Assembly: GCA_964469925.1 (NCBI GenBank)
Contig: CAYXZL010000007.1
Span: 8,274-72,273 of the forward strand
Reading direction: 5' to 3'
DNA from: CAYXZL01 sp964469925
Lineage (GTDB): Bacteria > Patescibacteriota > Gracilibacteria > Absconditabacterales > Absconditicoccaceae
DNA length: 64,000 nucleotides
In this document: positions 21,218-33,244 of the stretch, one piece after another
Layout: every line of letters starts with the position of its first letter
Position numbering within the stretch: the stretch's first letter is position 1
The notes under the pieces: model-generated
Database searches by the model: none
The model's input: the letters and a program-made list of their open reading frames with translations, nothing else
Told to the model about the DNA's origin: nothing
Translations under genes and position numbers: made by a program

Positions 21218-21826
21218 ATGTCTTATAAAGCTGATGTGGTCCCAGTTTTTTCTTCAAGAGACTGATATCAGCGTTTAGTCTCTTCGTATGCTGATTATCA
21301 TCAACGATTGGATAGTTTTGATCATCAGGAGCGAAAGAGATTTTTGCCTAGAAGTTTGGTGGGGTTTTCTATTGTAGACCTTTGAGCTGGTGATGGTAGA
21401 ACGTACCGTATTTTTGAGCATTGTTCTTATGCACGTTATGTTGCTTGTGATTTTACTGCTTGATTACTGCGTCAACATCCTGGTTCTGATGTAGAGAAAG
21501 TGCTTATGGATTTGTCACAGCCATTTGTCCTAAAGGATAGTGATTTTGATTTAGCATTATCGTTTTTTGTTTTGGAACATTTAGAGGACTTATTATCTTT
21601 TTTTAGCGAAGTATATCGTGTTTTGGCTGAACATGGCTTGTATATTTTTACATACTTTCCTCAGAGGCGTCAGTATGTTCATCGTTGAGGTTTTAAAATA
21701 GAGACATTTCCTCATACGTATGCAGCTATTGAAAGTGCTGCTACTGATGCATTCTTTTCTTTTCGTTTTCTTTCGTTCCTGGATAATAATCGTGAAGTTG
21801 GTAGAGCGTATTGTTTTACTAAGTAG
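21218..21826 (+). CDS. SAM-dependent methyltransferase, class I
   Basis: 202 aa Methyltransf_11-like enzyme. SAM motif I is IVDLGAGDGRTYRIF (its second Gly by GGT, the first by TGA), with a later motif FDLALSFFVLEHLEDLLSFFSEVYRVL, which is characteristic of small-molecule or lipid methyltransferases. Substrate unknown. It is the first gene of the envelope cluster; the MurF-like ligase begins 11 bp after its stop, so co-transcription is very likely. Confidence 0.85.
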
Positions 21827-21837
21827 TGTTTCTCTAT

Positions 21838-23172
21838 ATGAAAAGATTGTTTTTCCGTTTTGTACAATGTTGGTTGAGATATGTTTGTTCTGCGTATGTT
21901 CGTCGTAATAACCCTTTTGTTATAGGTGTGACGGGAAGTGTTGGAAAGTCTACTTGTAGAACTCTTGTTGCACAAACGCTTGTTCAGATTCTTCCTGGTT
22001 TGACTGTTTATAGTTCTCCCAAAAACTTTAATGGTGAATTATGATTGTTTTTGTCTGTTATGAAAATCGAATCTTTTAGTCCGTCTTTTTGATCGTTTTT
22101 GCTTATATTGTGGAAATCTTTTTTCCTTTTTTTTCGCGATCTTGGTGTTGATGTGTATGTTTTGGAGTATGGCATTGATAGGCCTGGTGAAATGTGAGAA
22201 CTTGTTGGGGCGATTGCACCGAATGTAGCTATTGTCACTGTAATAGATGCTGTTCATGTTGCGAACTTTACAAATATTGATCATATTGCTGCAGAGAAGT
22301 GACTTTTGGTTGCGTCAGCTAAGGAACTCGCTATTTTGAATGTAGACGATGCTCGTGTGGCTGCGATGAGTACAGGAACTGATATTGACACTCTGTGGTA
22401 TAGTTTTATTGGCTGAGAACGTAGTCAGTTGCGGGTCGACGATTTTCATGTTTCGGTGTTCAATGGTGTTGACAGTTCCTTTACTGCTTGTATGGGCAAA
22501 ATTCGTTATCCATTACACTTTGATAGATGGAGTCACTATGATGCTGTGTATGTTACTATGGGGTTGGCATTAGCTGATTTTTTAGCACCAAGGTATAAAA
22601 TACATCCTGTGCCGTTCGATAGCCTTACGTTTCATATGTTACCTTGAAGAGCTACGTTGTTGAGTGGAGTTCGTGATTCTCTTATGTACGACTCGAGTTA
22701 TAATGCTTCTCCAGAAAGTATGTTGGTTGCATTAAGAGAGGCATGTTATTTGCATAGCACCTATTTTTCTCATTACTTTTTTTGTCTTTTGTTGGGTGAA
22801 ATGAGAGAGTTGTGAGCTTCTTCGTACCATGAGCACAAACTTTTGCTTGATAGACTGGTGAAAATACCCTATGATACACTGTGTCTTGTTGGTAGTGAAT
22901 GGTTACAATTTTCTTCTAACCTTGCTAAACTACCTGGTTTTCATGGTGTTTTTGCCTCTTCCCGTAAGGCAGGTGATTGTATTAGAAAGCAGTTAGAGGC
23001 TTGAGATACTCCTTACTTTGTTTTTGTGAAGGGTAGTCAAAATACTATTTATCTTGAAGAGGCGATTAAAAAGTTGTTATCTGATCCATCTGATGCTTCA
23101 TTGTTGGCTAGGCAAGAAGAGTGGTGGTTGAAAAAAAAGGAACTTTATTTTTCTTCTCTTGATGGTATATAG
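21838..23172 (+). CDS. MurF-like ATP-dependent amide ligase (first copy)
   Basis: 444 aa Mur-ligase family protein, most like MurF (UDP-MurNAc-tripeptide:D-Ala-D-Ala ligase). The P-loop is GVTGSVGKSTCRTL (about residues 31-44), and the central domain has YVLEYGIDRPGEMGELVGAI and AAEKGLLVASAKELAILNVDD, typical of MurF. The N-terminal uridine-binding domain normally present before the P-loop is almost absent, only about 30 residues. It may therefore use a non-UDP substrate. Its last 11 bases overlap the hydrolase gene. Confidence 0.82.
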
Positions 23173-23932
23173 TGAGTGTTTTGTTCGTGTAGGTTCTGAA
23201 GAAGTCTATTATAGGGTGTACGGTACTGGTGACGATGTTTTCCTTATCCTTCATGGTTGGTGAGGAAGCTCTGTTTCGTGGCACAAGGTAGCTGAGAGCC
23301 TTGCTAATGCTGGTTATTGTGTTTATGTGCCTGACCTTCCCGGTTTTGGTAAGACAACGATGTCTCAACCTTATACTATTGATTGATATGCTCGTTTTGT
23401 TCAGTGATTTGTCCAAAATCTTTCTCTTTGATCCCTTTTCTTACTGTGACATTCTAATGGTTGACGTATCGCTATCTATCTCGTTGCACATGGTATGTTG
23501 TCTGTAAGGAAGCTTATTTTGAATAATAGTGCTGGTATTGTTTCGGTTCCTTGATTACGTTTGAAACTTTATTTATGTATGGCCTCTTTTTTGAAGTTTT
23601 TTTCTTTTTTGCCATGATTTACTTTTTTTAGAAAATGCTTGTATAGATTGGCGTGAGCGTATGACTATTGATCTTTGTGAAAGGGTTTTTTACAGACTAC
23701 CTTTCGTTCTGTTGTTCATTGTGATATTCGTGCTTTGTTGCCCATGGTTACTATTCCCACCTGTTTGATTTGGTGAGAAAAAGACACTTATACGCCTCTT
23801 GAACAGTGACGTGTTATGCATTCTTTTTTGTCCCATGCTTCTTTTGTTCTTTGTTCTTGAGAAAAGCATGGTATTCACTTATCTAATCCTGATCTTTTAG
23901 TTTCTCATATTCTTAGCTTTGTTGATGAATAA
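23162..23932 (+). CDS. alpha/beta hydrolase in envelope cluster
   Basis: 256 aa. The oxyanion region is LILHGWGGSSVSWHKV, the nucleophile elbow is GHSNGGR, the acid probably lies in CLIWGEKDTYTPLEQG, and the His in GEKHGIHLSNPD, all in the expected order. Many of these glycines are TGA codons. ATG 23162 overlaps the end of the MurF-like gene and its own stop overlaps the start of the next gene, so translation of the three is probably coupled. Substrate unknown; an esterase or amidase acting on the envelope is possible. Confidence 0.85.
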
Positions 23933-25574
23933 CTTGAATATTTTTACTGTTCTTGCTTTGTTTGTTTATGCTTTTTCTTTTGTTAAGGATTTTTTCTCTT
24001 GTTCGTATGTTGTGCAATTGAAGGAGTATAGGTGGCTTAAGTTTCGTGAATATTTTTTTTCTAGGCAGGGAAGGATCTCTTTTGGCGGGGTAAAAGCGTT
24101 TGTTAGGTTGTTTTTTGTTCTATCTTATTTTGTCTACGTGTCTGTATTTCCTTCAACTTATATATGATTTCTTCCGTATCTTGGTGTTGGTTTTTTTTGT
24201 TTTTGGATTGCTTTTGAGTGACATAGTATTTGGTCTTTTTTTCGTCATGGTTGGAAGTACCCTGTTTTTACTGCTAGGTTTTTGTTACTTCTTATTATTT
24301 CTTTTCTTTTGTTTTTTGTTTTTTTGTATTGTGCTTTTGCGTGATGATTACTAATTTATGCTCTTCTTTTGAGTTATTTTTTTATCCCTCTTTTTCTTTT
24401 CTTTGCTATTTTTTTGACTAGCCCCCTAGAGGGTTTTCTTCTTATGAGAGTTGTAAAACAAGCTACAGATATTTTATATGGGAAAGAACTAGAAGTGATT
24501 GCTATTAGCGGAAGCTACGGAAAATCATCTGTTAAGAACTTTCTTACTGCTATACTTCATACGTATAGACCGAGTGTTTGTACAGAAGGTAATATCAATA
24601 CTGTGAAGGGCGTAGCTCGTTTTATTCGTGATGTGATTCAAGAGAGAAATGATATTGCATATTTTATTTGTGAGATGTGATGAGACACCCCTTGAGAAAT
24701 TTCTACTATTGGTTCTATGGTACATCATCGTGTAGGTTTTCTTACTGGTTTAAATAATCAACATTCTGCTTTATATGGCGGACTTCAGGCTGCTATTGCT
24801 GCAGAGACTGAAATACTTGAGCAACTTAGTTTGTGTTCTTGAACTTTGTATGTCAATATGGATAGTGAGTATGTGAAGAACCTGTCTTTCCCTTCTTCTA
24901 TCCATATCGTAGGGTATAGTATTACTGATCCTAGTTGTACTGTTTTTGCAAATATCACTTGATATGTAGATGGTATTCGATCGTTTGACCTTTTGTATCA
25001 GGGTGTTCGTTATCATTTTTCTACTGATGTTGCGGGAAGACATAATGTTCTTAATTTGTCATGAGTTGTTGCTTGCTGTCTTGATCTTGGTATGAACGAA
25101 CAACAGATCTCTCATGTTCTTCCCTCTCTCTCTTCGCATCAAAAAACGCTTCACCGCTTTTTTATCCATTCTAGTTGTTTAATTGATGATAGGTACAATA
25201 TTAACGTAGATGGAGTTTTTGCTGGTGTTAGATTATTGTCTGATTATGATGTTTTTAGTGTGAGGGTTGTTGTTATCAATGAGATTATAGAATTGGGTAG
25301 CGATGCTTCGGAAACACATCGTCGTATTGGTATGAGTTTATCCTCTTCTCATCTTGACTATATATTTTTGACCGGAGCGAATTATGGGTCTTTTATAAGA
25401 GACTGATTGATTCAGTGAGGATTTAGCTCTGATAGAATTGTTGATTGTACTTGTGTTGGTTTTGAGAAAAGCTTTTCTTTATTGTATCGTTTGGTTCGTC
25501 ATTCTTCATCTGTGGTTTTGTTTTTGTGAAGGGAACAGTGATCGTTGAAATTTTTTGATAAACTTTTGGTTTAA
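23925..25574 (+). CDS. membrane-bound MurF-like ligase (second copy)
   Basis: 549 aa. The first 170 residues are strongly hydrophobic with about five or six membrane helices. Then comes a Mur-ligase domain with P-loop AISGSYGKSSVKNFL, the metal/substrate region CEMGGDTPGEISTIGSM and TGLNNQHSALYGG. The C-terminal domain shows weaker MurF similarity. A Mur ligase fused to a membrane domain implies that it works on a lipid-linked or surface substrate. It overlaps the hydrolase by 8 bp. It is divergent from the neighbouring soluble MurF-like copy. Confidence 0.82.
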
Positions 25575-25589
25575 TTGTGTGTTTATTCT

Positions 25590-26642
25590 ATGTATCGTTT
25601 GCAAGAGGTATCGGACGGGGAGTATTGGAATGATTTTGTAGTCCATAACTTTGGTTTCTATAGTTTTCTGAGTAGTTGGGAGTGGTGAGAACTTAATCAG
25701 TCTCTTGGGCATGAGGTGTGGAGATTGGCTGTGCTCGATACAACGGATACTTGTGTCTGACTTATACAGTGTATCAAGCATTCTGCAAAGAGGTGAACAT
25801 ACTTGCTTTGTCCTCATTGCCCTTTGATTGTGGGTGATTATTTTTCAATTTTATGATCCCTCAAGAGTTCTTTGATGCAGTTTGCTCGTGCTCATTGAGC
25901 TTGGTTTATGAGGATTAATGGTGTTACTGTTAATACCTTTGCTGTTCTTGATAACTATAAACGTTTGGGTCTTGTGTTTGCACCTATTCATGCACATGCG
26001 GAAGAAACAAATCTTTTAGATTTGCATGCATCTGAAGATGACATACTTTCTCGTATGAGAAAAACTACTAGGTACCTTATTCTCAGAGCAGTTAAGGAGT
26101 GAGTAGTTGTTGAAAGAGACAATACTGTGAAGAGTGTCGAGACATTTATTTGATTGCATCTAGCTCATGCAGCTAGGACTGATGGCAAGCTTCAATACAC
26201 TCCCTTTTCACCTGATTTTATTAGGGGTTTATTTGCACTTTTCCCTTCTGATGCTATTTCTTGTTTCAATGCTTATTATGGTGGCGTTTTAGAGGCATCT
26301 CTTGTTTGTATTATATTTGGTAAAAAGGCGGTTTATTATTTGTGAGTTTCGGATATTAAGCATCCTAAATTTTCTCCTGCCTACTTATGCCAATGGGAAG
26401 CTATTAAATATGCAAAGGCTCATGGGTGTGATAGTTATAACTTTTGGTGAGTGTGTCCTGATGATAATCCTAAACACCCTCTTTATGGCCCCAGTCTTTT
26501 TAAAAGGTGATTTGGTTGAAAGGATTTGTATCTGACTCATGCACACGATTTGGTATGTTCTTGGAAATATTACTTTACCTATGTGCTGGAGACTCTTAGA
26601 AAACGAAAGAGAGGATATTATTATCTTAAACCAGATAAGTAG
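25590..26642 (+). CDS. FemAB-family peptidyl/aminoacyl transferase
   Basis: 350 aa protein of the FemX/FemAB (lipid II:amino acid transferase) family, a double GNAT-like fold. Recognisable are the N-terminal FYSFLSSWEWGELNQSLGHEV, the central RMRKTTRYLILRAVKEGVVV, and the C-terminal PAYLCQWEAIKYAKAHGCDSYNFWGV followed by GPSLFKRGFGG. These enzymes add interpeptide-bridge amino acids from aminoacyl-tRNA to peptidoglycan precursors. Next to two Mur-type ligases this fits a cell-wall role. Confidence 0.9.
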
Positions 26643-26662
26643 ATTTAGAATATTTTATTTAT

Positions 26663-27901
26663 ATGAAAAAGTCGATATTCGCTTCATTTTTAACTACTAC
26701 TTCGAAAAAACAGGCTTTGTTGGCTTTGTTGTATCTTTTTCAACCATGGAAGCGACTTTATGGTAAGTATTTACCAGATTTTAGGCTTGCTTTCGCTCGT
26801 TATATGAGTCCTTCTCTTACTGATAATTCTGTTTTTTGTTTTTATAATGCAAGGTCAGCATTGTATCATGGTCTGTTAGCTTTGGGCGTGAAGATGGGTG
26901 ACTACGTTGTTGTACAGTGATATACTTGTGTTTCTGTGATTAATGCTATTAAAGCAACAGGAGCGATACCTTTTTATGTAGATATTTCTCTTTACGACTT
27001 AAACATGAGTGTTTACAAACTGGCTTCTGCCATAGAACAAAATCCTTTGATAAAAGTTGTTATTGTGCAACATACTTTTTGATTAGTGGCATCATTGGAG
27101 GACATTTGTTCTTTGTGTCAAAAACATAAGATTGCGATTATTGAGGATTGTGCACATGCTTTGTGAGCGGTTTATCATGATAAGAAAGTCTGACTTTTTG
27201 GTGATATTGCTGTGTTTTCTTTATGAAGAGATAAAGTGGTTTCTAGTGTAAATGGTGGTGTTGCTCTTGTTAATAATAATGCCTATATTCCCTACTTTTC
27301 CTCTCTGAATCTCTGATCTGTTTCTTATTTGTTGGTCGCACGCAATCTACTCTATGCTATCTTTTGATATCTTAGTTTTGCACGATATGATTTTTTTTCT
27401 TCGTGAAAGGTCTTGTATTATGCTTGTGCTAAGCTGAGACTCTTTCCTTTTGTTGTTTCTTCACAAGAAAAACGTTGTGCAAATCGTGATCTTTCTTTAG
27501 CTATGCCTAATGCTTTGGCAGCACTTGCTTTTCATGAATTGGTTCGTGTTGATGAGTATAATTATCATAGGCGTGAGGTAGCATACTATTATAAAAAATT
27601 GCTGGGTGAGTCTGTTGTTGTACCTATAAGGTCGGATGTGTATGATGTTTATTTGAGAGTAGTGTATCGTTGTCGTGTTAATAGAGATGCTGTGATGAAT
27701 CGTATGAAGCAGTCCTCTATCTATCTTGGCGACTGGTATCAGCATGTGGTAGCTCCTTCTGATGTAATTTTTTCAGCAGTAGATTATAAAATTGGTGCTT
27801 GCCCCAATGCTGAGCTACTATCTGGTGAAACGCTTAATCTTCCCAACTCTTTCGATACTCATATTGCTACTGTTGACCGTATTGTTTCCTATCTGAACTA
27901 G
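26663..27901 (+). CDS. DegT/DnrJ/EryC1-family PLP aminotransferase-like protein
   Basis: 412 aa PLP-fold type I enzyme. The N-terminal part has FYNARSALYHGLLALGV, then VVIVQHTFGL and IIEDCAHALGAVYH (the Asp that binds the pyridine nitrogen), and FSLGRDKVVSSVNGGVAL with the likely PLP Lys. These enzymes usually transaminate nucleotide sugars for surface glycans. The lysine motif is degenerate compared with the usual HKN-type motif. It closes the envelope cluster 20 bp after the FemAB gene. Confidence 0.87.
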
Positions 27902-27910
27902 ATTTTGTTA

Positions 27911-28462
27911 TTATCGATTGCTTGTTTCAAATCATGTTTCTTCCTTTTTTGTTAATAACTCTCTTTTTGTTCCTTGAGGTATTCATAAGGTCTGTTTTAT
28001 GATTTTTGCATAGGCTATTATGCTGTCTTTCAGTTCTGATGAACATGTTTTGGGAAAGAGTTTTATTTCTGTGTCTCCTGTAGTTACTTCGATACTTATT
28101 GTTGATTTACTTGGTCCTTCTGCTGGGAATGTTATGATTATGTCCTGAGAATGTGGCTCAACATAGTCTTGCATGACATATTTTATTTGTTCTATGCTGA
28201 ATTGGTTAATTAGGGGTAGTATGGATCTTTCATATATATCTTTTTTCAGCTTATTGCGTTTTCGTTCTTCTGGAAAAGGATACCGTATTGTTTCGTGGGT
28301 TTTTTCTTCGGGGTCATGCAAATGCCTGATTCGATCCTGTATTGTTATGACTTTTTCGTTGTTTGAAAAAATATTAGCTATTTTTTTTGTATTTTTTTTG
28401 ACTCGGTTTTTAAGCTTTTGTCGCCATGATTCTGTCTCTGATTGTCCCTTTTCCATACCCAT
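27911..28462 (-). CDS. hypothetical basic protein
   Basis: 183 aa, unknown. The N-terminal 60 residues are highly charged and basic (KLKNRVKKNTKKIANIF), a middle part looks like a mixed alpha/beta domain (DIIITFPAEGPSKSTISIEV), and the tail is Lys/Glu-rich. A TGA-Gly codon lies 25 residues before TAA at 27911, so under the standard code the protein would look shorter. It is convergent with the DegT gene, with 9 bp between the stops. Confidence 0.65.
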
Positions 28463-28612
28463 TGGTTAATGATATTGTTGTTCATTATATTGTTTTTTTA
28501 TCCTACTGCCAAATCTAAGCTTTCCTATCTATCGTTTATTGATTTTGCTTTTTTTCCCTGTATAAGTCTTCTATTGTCAATCATCTTTTTGTATCTAGAA
28601 ATATAGTTTGCC

Positions 28613-31600
28613 ATGACGTTTTCAGCACAACCTTCAAAACCTGACTTGCGGGTAATCCAGCAGGCCGTTTCTGGCTATTGGTTTGATAATCATATTTTTG
28701 AAGCTAGCATTTCACAAAGATCAGAGGATACTCCTTATAGGTTTTATGACTGACCTCCCTTTATTACTGGACTTCCTCATTATGGGCACTTAGCTTCAAG
28801 CGTTGCTAAAGATGTGATACCGAGGTATTGGACGATGAAGGGGAAGAGAGTCGAGAGGGTATGGTGATGGGACTGTCATGGTATACCTATTGAACAGAAA
28901 GTACAACAAAAACTTTGATTGGAATCTAACCTTGATATAGAGAAGGTGGGTATTGAGACCTTTATCCAAGGATGCTATGACTACACTCGTAGTACTTCTT
29001 CGGAATGGAAGTGGTATGTTGATAATTTTGCTCGTTGGGTTGATTTTGATAATGCGTATAAGACTATGGATAATGACTACATGGAGTCGGTCTGGCGAGT
29101 TTTTAAGCAGACTTGGGAGAAAGAATTGATCTATAAGGGCAAAAGAGTGAGTATGTATAGTACTAAGCTTGAAACACCAATCTCAAACTTTGAAGTTGCT
29201 ATGGACGATAGCTATGCTGATGTTAATGATCCTGCTATAACGGTGAAGTTTCTGCTAAGAGATAAAAAAGTTTCTTTGCCTGATGGATACTCATTACATT
29301 TTGCTGATGTGTCGGACGCTGAGGAGATTACCAATTTGAGAATTGATACATGGAAGTCGACTTATCCCAATGAGGCTTTTTGAGTTACTGTTGATGTGAT
29401 CGATCGTAGATATAGTAGTGAGAGAGTGCTTGAAGCAAATACTTTCCTTCATAATTCTATAAAGAATTGAGACAATGTTTTGGTTGTAAAGTTTGAGTGA
29501 AAGATAGTTTGAGTTAAATATCCTGTTTACGAAAAAGAGTGAAAGGTTTTTACATGAGGTTTGTATGTTAGTAAGGACCATCAACATAAGTGTTTGTGAA
29601 CCGTGCTTATGCAGGAATCTTTGTATTGTCATTGGAATAAAGATTTACGATTAGATGTTGTTTCTTACAATACTCACGCGATCGAGTTTTATAAGAAGTT
29701 TTGATTTGAAACATCGTTAGATGAAGAGGTCGTAAATCACCCTTTGGTTGGTGATATTTCTATTCCAGTAGTTTATATGAAAAGGGAGGCAACACCTTTG
29801 AGCTTTGTGCTGGCATGGACTACAACCCCGCGAACTATCCCGGCCAATATGGCTTTGGGTGTTCATAAGGACCTAATATATGCAAAAGTTTTGTGTGAAG
29901 GTTCGTATTATCTATTGGCTAGGAAGAGAGTAGAAGATGTGTTTAAAAAGAGGGATTATGAAATTGTTGATGAGTTTTTATGAGAAAGTCTTTTGGGTCT
30001 GTCGTATATCCCCCCCTTTCCTTACTTTCTCGGACTAGAAAACCCCAATAATCATACTATTCTTTTTGCGGATTTTGCTACTGATGATAGTGGTACTGGT
30101 GTTGTTCATCAAGCACCAGAGTTTGGCGAAGATGATTTTAATCTTGGCATGAGAGAGGGACTGACTATTAGTGAAGCAATGGATAGTAGTGGACATTATA
30201 GTTCTCAAATTTCTGATTTTGAAGGGGTCTTTTATCGTGATGCTAATGACCGTATTACTCAACAGCTTCAGGATGACGATCTCCTTTTTGATAAATGATC
30301 GATCACTCACAGAGTTGCACATTGTCCAAGGTCAGGCGTTCCTTTAGTATACAAAGCTCAGGATAGTTGGTTTGTTGATATTCAGAGCATTAAACCAAAG
30401 CTTTTGCAGAAAAATGAAGATATCAACTGGTATCCTGAACATTTTAAGCATGGTCGCTTTGCGAAATCGATCGAAACTGCACCTGACCGGTGTATTTCTC
30501 GCACAAGGTATTGGGGTACTCCTATGCCTGTTTATGCTCCAGAATCTATGGTTAGTTCGTGAAGTGTTGATATTGATCATGTTGAGGTTGTTTGATCAAG
30601 AGAAGAGCTGTATCGTTTACAGAAAACTGGTTCTCAATCTTTGACTAAAGTCATTTTTGTGAGACATGGAGATCGTGATATGGATGATATTGACTGATTA
30701 CTGTCTGATCTTGGAAGAAAACAAGCAGAGAAGATTGCGGCTGATCTTGAGGATGAACATATTGATCTGATAGTAAGTTCCTCTATGAAGAGGTGTTTGG
30801 AGACCATTTCTCCTCTAGCTCACTTACACAACATAGATGTTGTTGTGGATGAGAGATGGTGATCCATTGGAAGAAAAAAAGTTTTGGCTCGCAACAAACT
30901 GGATTTTGGTATTGATAAGCTGTCAGAGAGCGGTGAGGATGTTCTGTGAAGACTCCTTCATGATTCTATCGCTACTGACCAGGTCACTCTTCAATCTCTT
31001 TTATCTGAGCATGGGTGAAAGACTATTGTTGTGTGTACTCATGGTGAAGTAATCGCCAGTGTCTTGAGTGGTTTACAATGATGATCGTTGGAAAAACATT
31101 TTCACAATCCTGTTAATAAAGGTTCTTATGTGACGTTGTATTTTCATAATGATAAGGAGTTAGATATGCATCGCCCTTTTATTGATGATATACGGTTTTT
31201 GAAAGGTGACACCAAATATGTTAGGATCCCAGAAGTCCTGGATTGCTGGTTTGAGTCTGGTAGTATGCCTTATGGACAAATGCACTATCCTTTTGAAAAC
31301 AAAACTGTTATGGAGGCTAGTTTTCCTGCTGATTATATTGTGGAGTATACGGGGCAGATTAGGGCATGGTTTTATGTAATGCACGTTTTAGGTGTTATTC
31401 TTTTTGATAAACCTGCTTTCAAAAACGTTATTTGCCATGGTGTTGTCTATGGAAATGATGGACGCAAGATGTCTAAATCTCTTGGTAATTATCCTGATCC
31501 TAAGCCTACTTTTGAGACCTATGGTGGAGATGCAATCAGAATGTCTATTTTGTGATCTTCCTTGTTTCATGCATGAGATACATCGGTGACTGAAGAGGGT

Positions 31601-32788
31601 ATTGCTGAGGCCTTGAGAAACAATATACTTCCTTTATGGAATGCTTTTTCCTTTTTTGTGACGTATGCTACTATTGATAACTTTGATCCCCTTAACACCG
31701 ATAGTGCAAGGGACAATCTTCTTGATAAACGAATCATGAGTGAACTACAAGAGCTTATCGCATGAGTAGATCGTGAGTTGTCGCATTATGACTTACAACA
31801 GAGTAGTCGTCTGATTTCTTCTTTTTTGGATAATCTCACTAATTGGTATATTCGTAGATCGAGGCGTCGTTTTTGGAAATCAGAAAATGATGCAGACAAG
31901 ATGCAGGCTTATGCTACTTTGTATCATGTTTTACTGACGGTGTGTCAGGTTGCAGCACCGTTTATGCCTTTTATCACTGAATATATTTATAGGGTATTGT
32001 GTGCTAGACCTAGTGGAGGGTTAGATCTGCAGAGTGTTCACTTGACTGATTTCCCTGAAGCAGTAGTTTCTTTGATTGATTCGGAGTTAGAGCGTGATAT
32101 GAGGATGGTACAGGATATTATTCGTATTTGATTGTGATGGAGAAGTAAGCATACGATTAGGGTGAGACAACCTTTGCAGTCAGTTACTATTGGTGTATCT
32201 TTGGAGGTGTACTACAGAGATATTATTGCTGAAGAGCTCAATGTTAAAAGTGTCTTTTTCGATCCCTCTATCAATGATCAGGTTACTAAAATATGTAAAC
32301 CGGATGCTAAGTTATTGGGCCCTAAATTTGGTGCTGATCTCAAAATTATCTTGGAGGATGCAAAATCTGGTTTGTTTGAAGAACATGATGATGGGTCTGT
32401 GACAGTTAGACATTTCAGATTACAGCCAGGCGAGTTTATCATAAGTTACACCAAAACGAATGTCTCTGGTGCTCATGATATCGAAGTTGATAATGGTGTT
32501 GTACTAGCTATAGATGCTCATATTACTCCTAAACTAGAACTAGAGGGTTATGCTCGTGATCTTGTAAGGTATATTCAAGAAGCTAGAAAAGAGGCGGGGT
32601 ATGATATCTCAGACAGGATACAGTTATATATTGAGCAATCTGATTTTGTTGAGAACTTGATTCAATGATTCGGTGATTATATACAGCAAGAAACCTTATC
32701 TACTCTTGCCTCTTCTTTACTCATATTTGATATCAAAAAGGAAGTTGAAATTGGGAAGGCTGTGGTTGGCTTTTCTTTGAAGAGATAG
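28613..32788 (+). CDS. ileS: isoleucyl-tRNA synthetase with inserted GNAT and histidine-phosphatase domains
   Basis: 1391 aa, against about 930-1050 for usual IleRS. The synthetase is complete: [12 protein letters not shown] (HIGH equivalent, about residue 55), [27 protein letters not shown] in the editing domain, [23 protein letters not shown] (about residue 950), and a normal C-terminal anticodon region. Two extra domains interrupt it: a GNAT-like domain at about residues 222-392 and a histidine-phosphatase domain at about residues 679-845. Both are in frame with no stop other than TGA. It resembles the eukaryote-like IleRS type common in CPR. A TATAGT motif lies just upstream of the ATG. 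Confidence 0.95.
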
Positions 32789-32815
32789 TTGCTTTTTTGT
32801 TTGCTTTGCTCGTTT

Positions 32816-33244
32816 ATGGACCACGTTGCTATCATGAATCCTAAGTGGAAATTGGTAGATCGTATCGTTTCGTGAGCAAAGACTATTGAATCGAGGTGGT
32901 ATAAAACTAGACGTGCTCCTTGGGATAGAGTATGTATGGGTGATGTGATATATTTCAAGGATAGCGGAAAGATGATTACGGCTTGTGCATCGGTGAGCCG
33001 TGTTTTGCAATTTTCAGACTTGGATTTGTTAACGATTGAATCTATTGTTTGTGATTACGGAGAGAGGATTGGTTTAGTTGATACGAATTTTATAAATTGG
33101 TGATTGAATAAAAGATACTGTATTTTGATGTTTTTGGTCGAGTCGAGGCGTATTGACAAGCCTTTCGCGATAGAGAAAAATGGCTTTGGTACTGGTGCAG
33201 CGTGGTTATCAGTGGAGTCTATTGACTCGATTATTGTCAGCTAG
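32816..33244 (+). CDS. ASCH/PUA-like domain protein
   Basis: 142 aa. The N-terminus KWKLVDRIVSGAKTIESRWYKTRR matches the ASCH signature (I..G.KT.E.R), a PUA-like fold that binds RNA or nucleotides. The remainder is a beta-rich domain with GDVIYFKDSG. Its function may be in translation or modified-nucleotide handling. It lies 27 bp after ileS on the same strand, so it may share its transcript. The last 39 bases overlap the convergent minus-strand gene. Confidence 0.8.
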
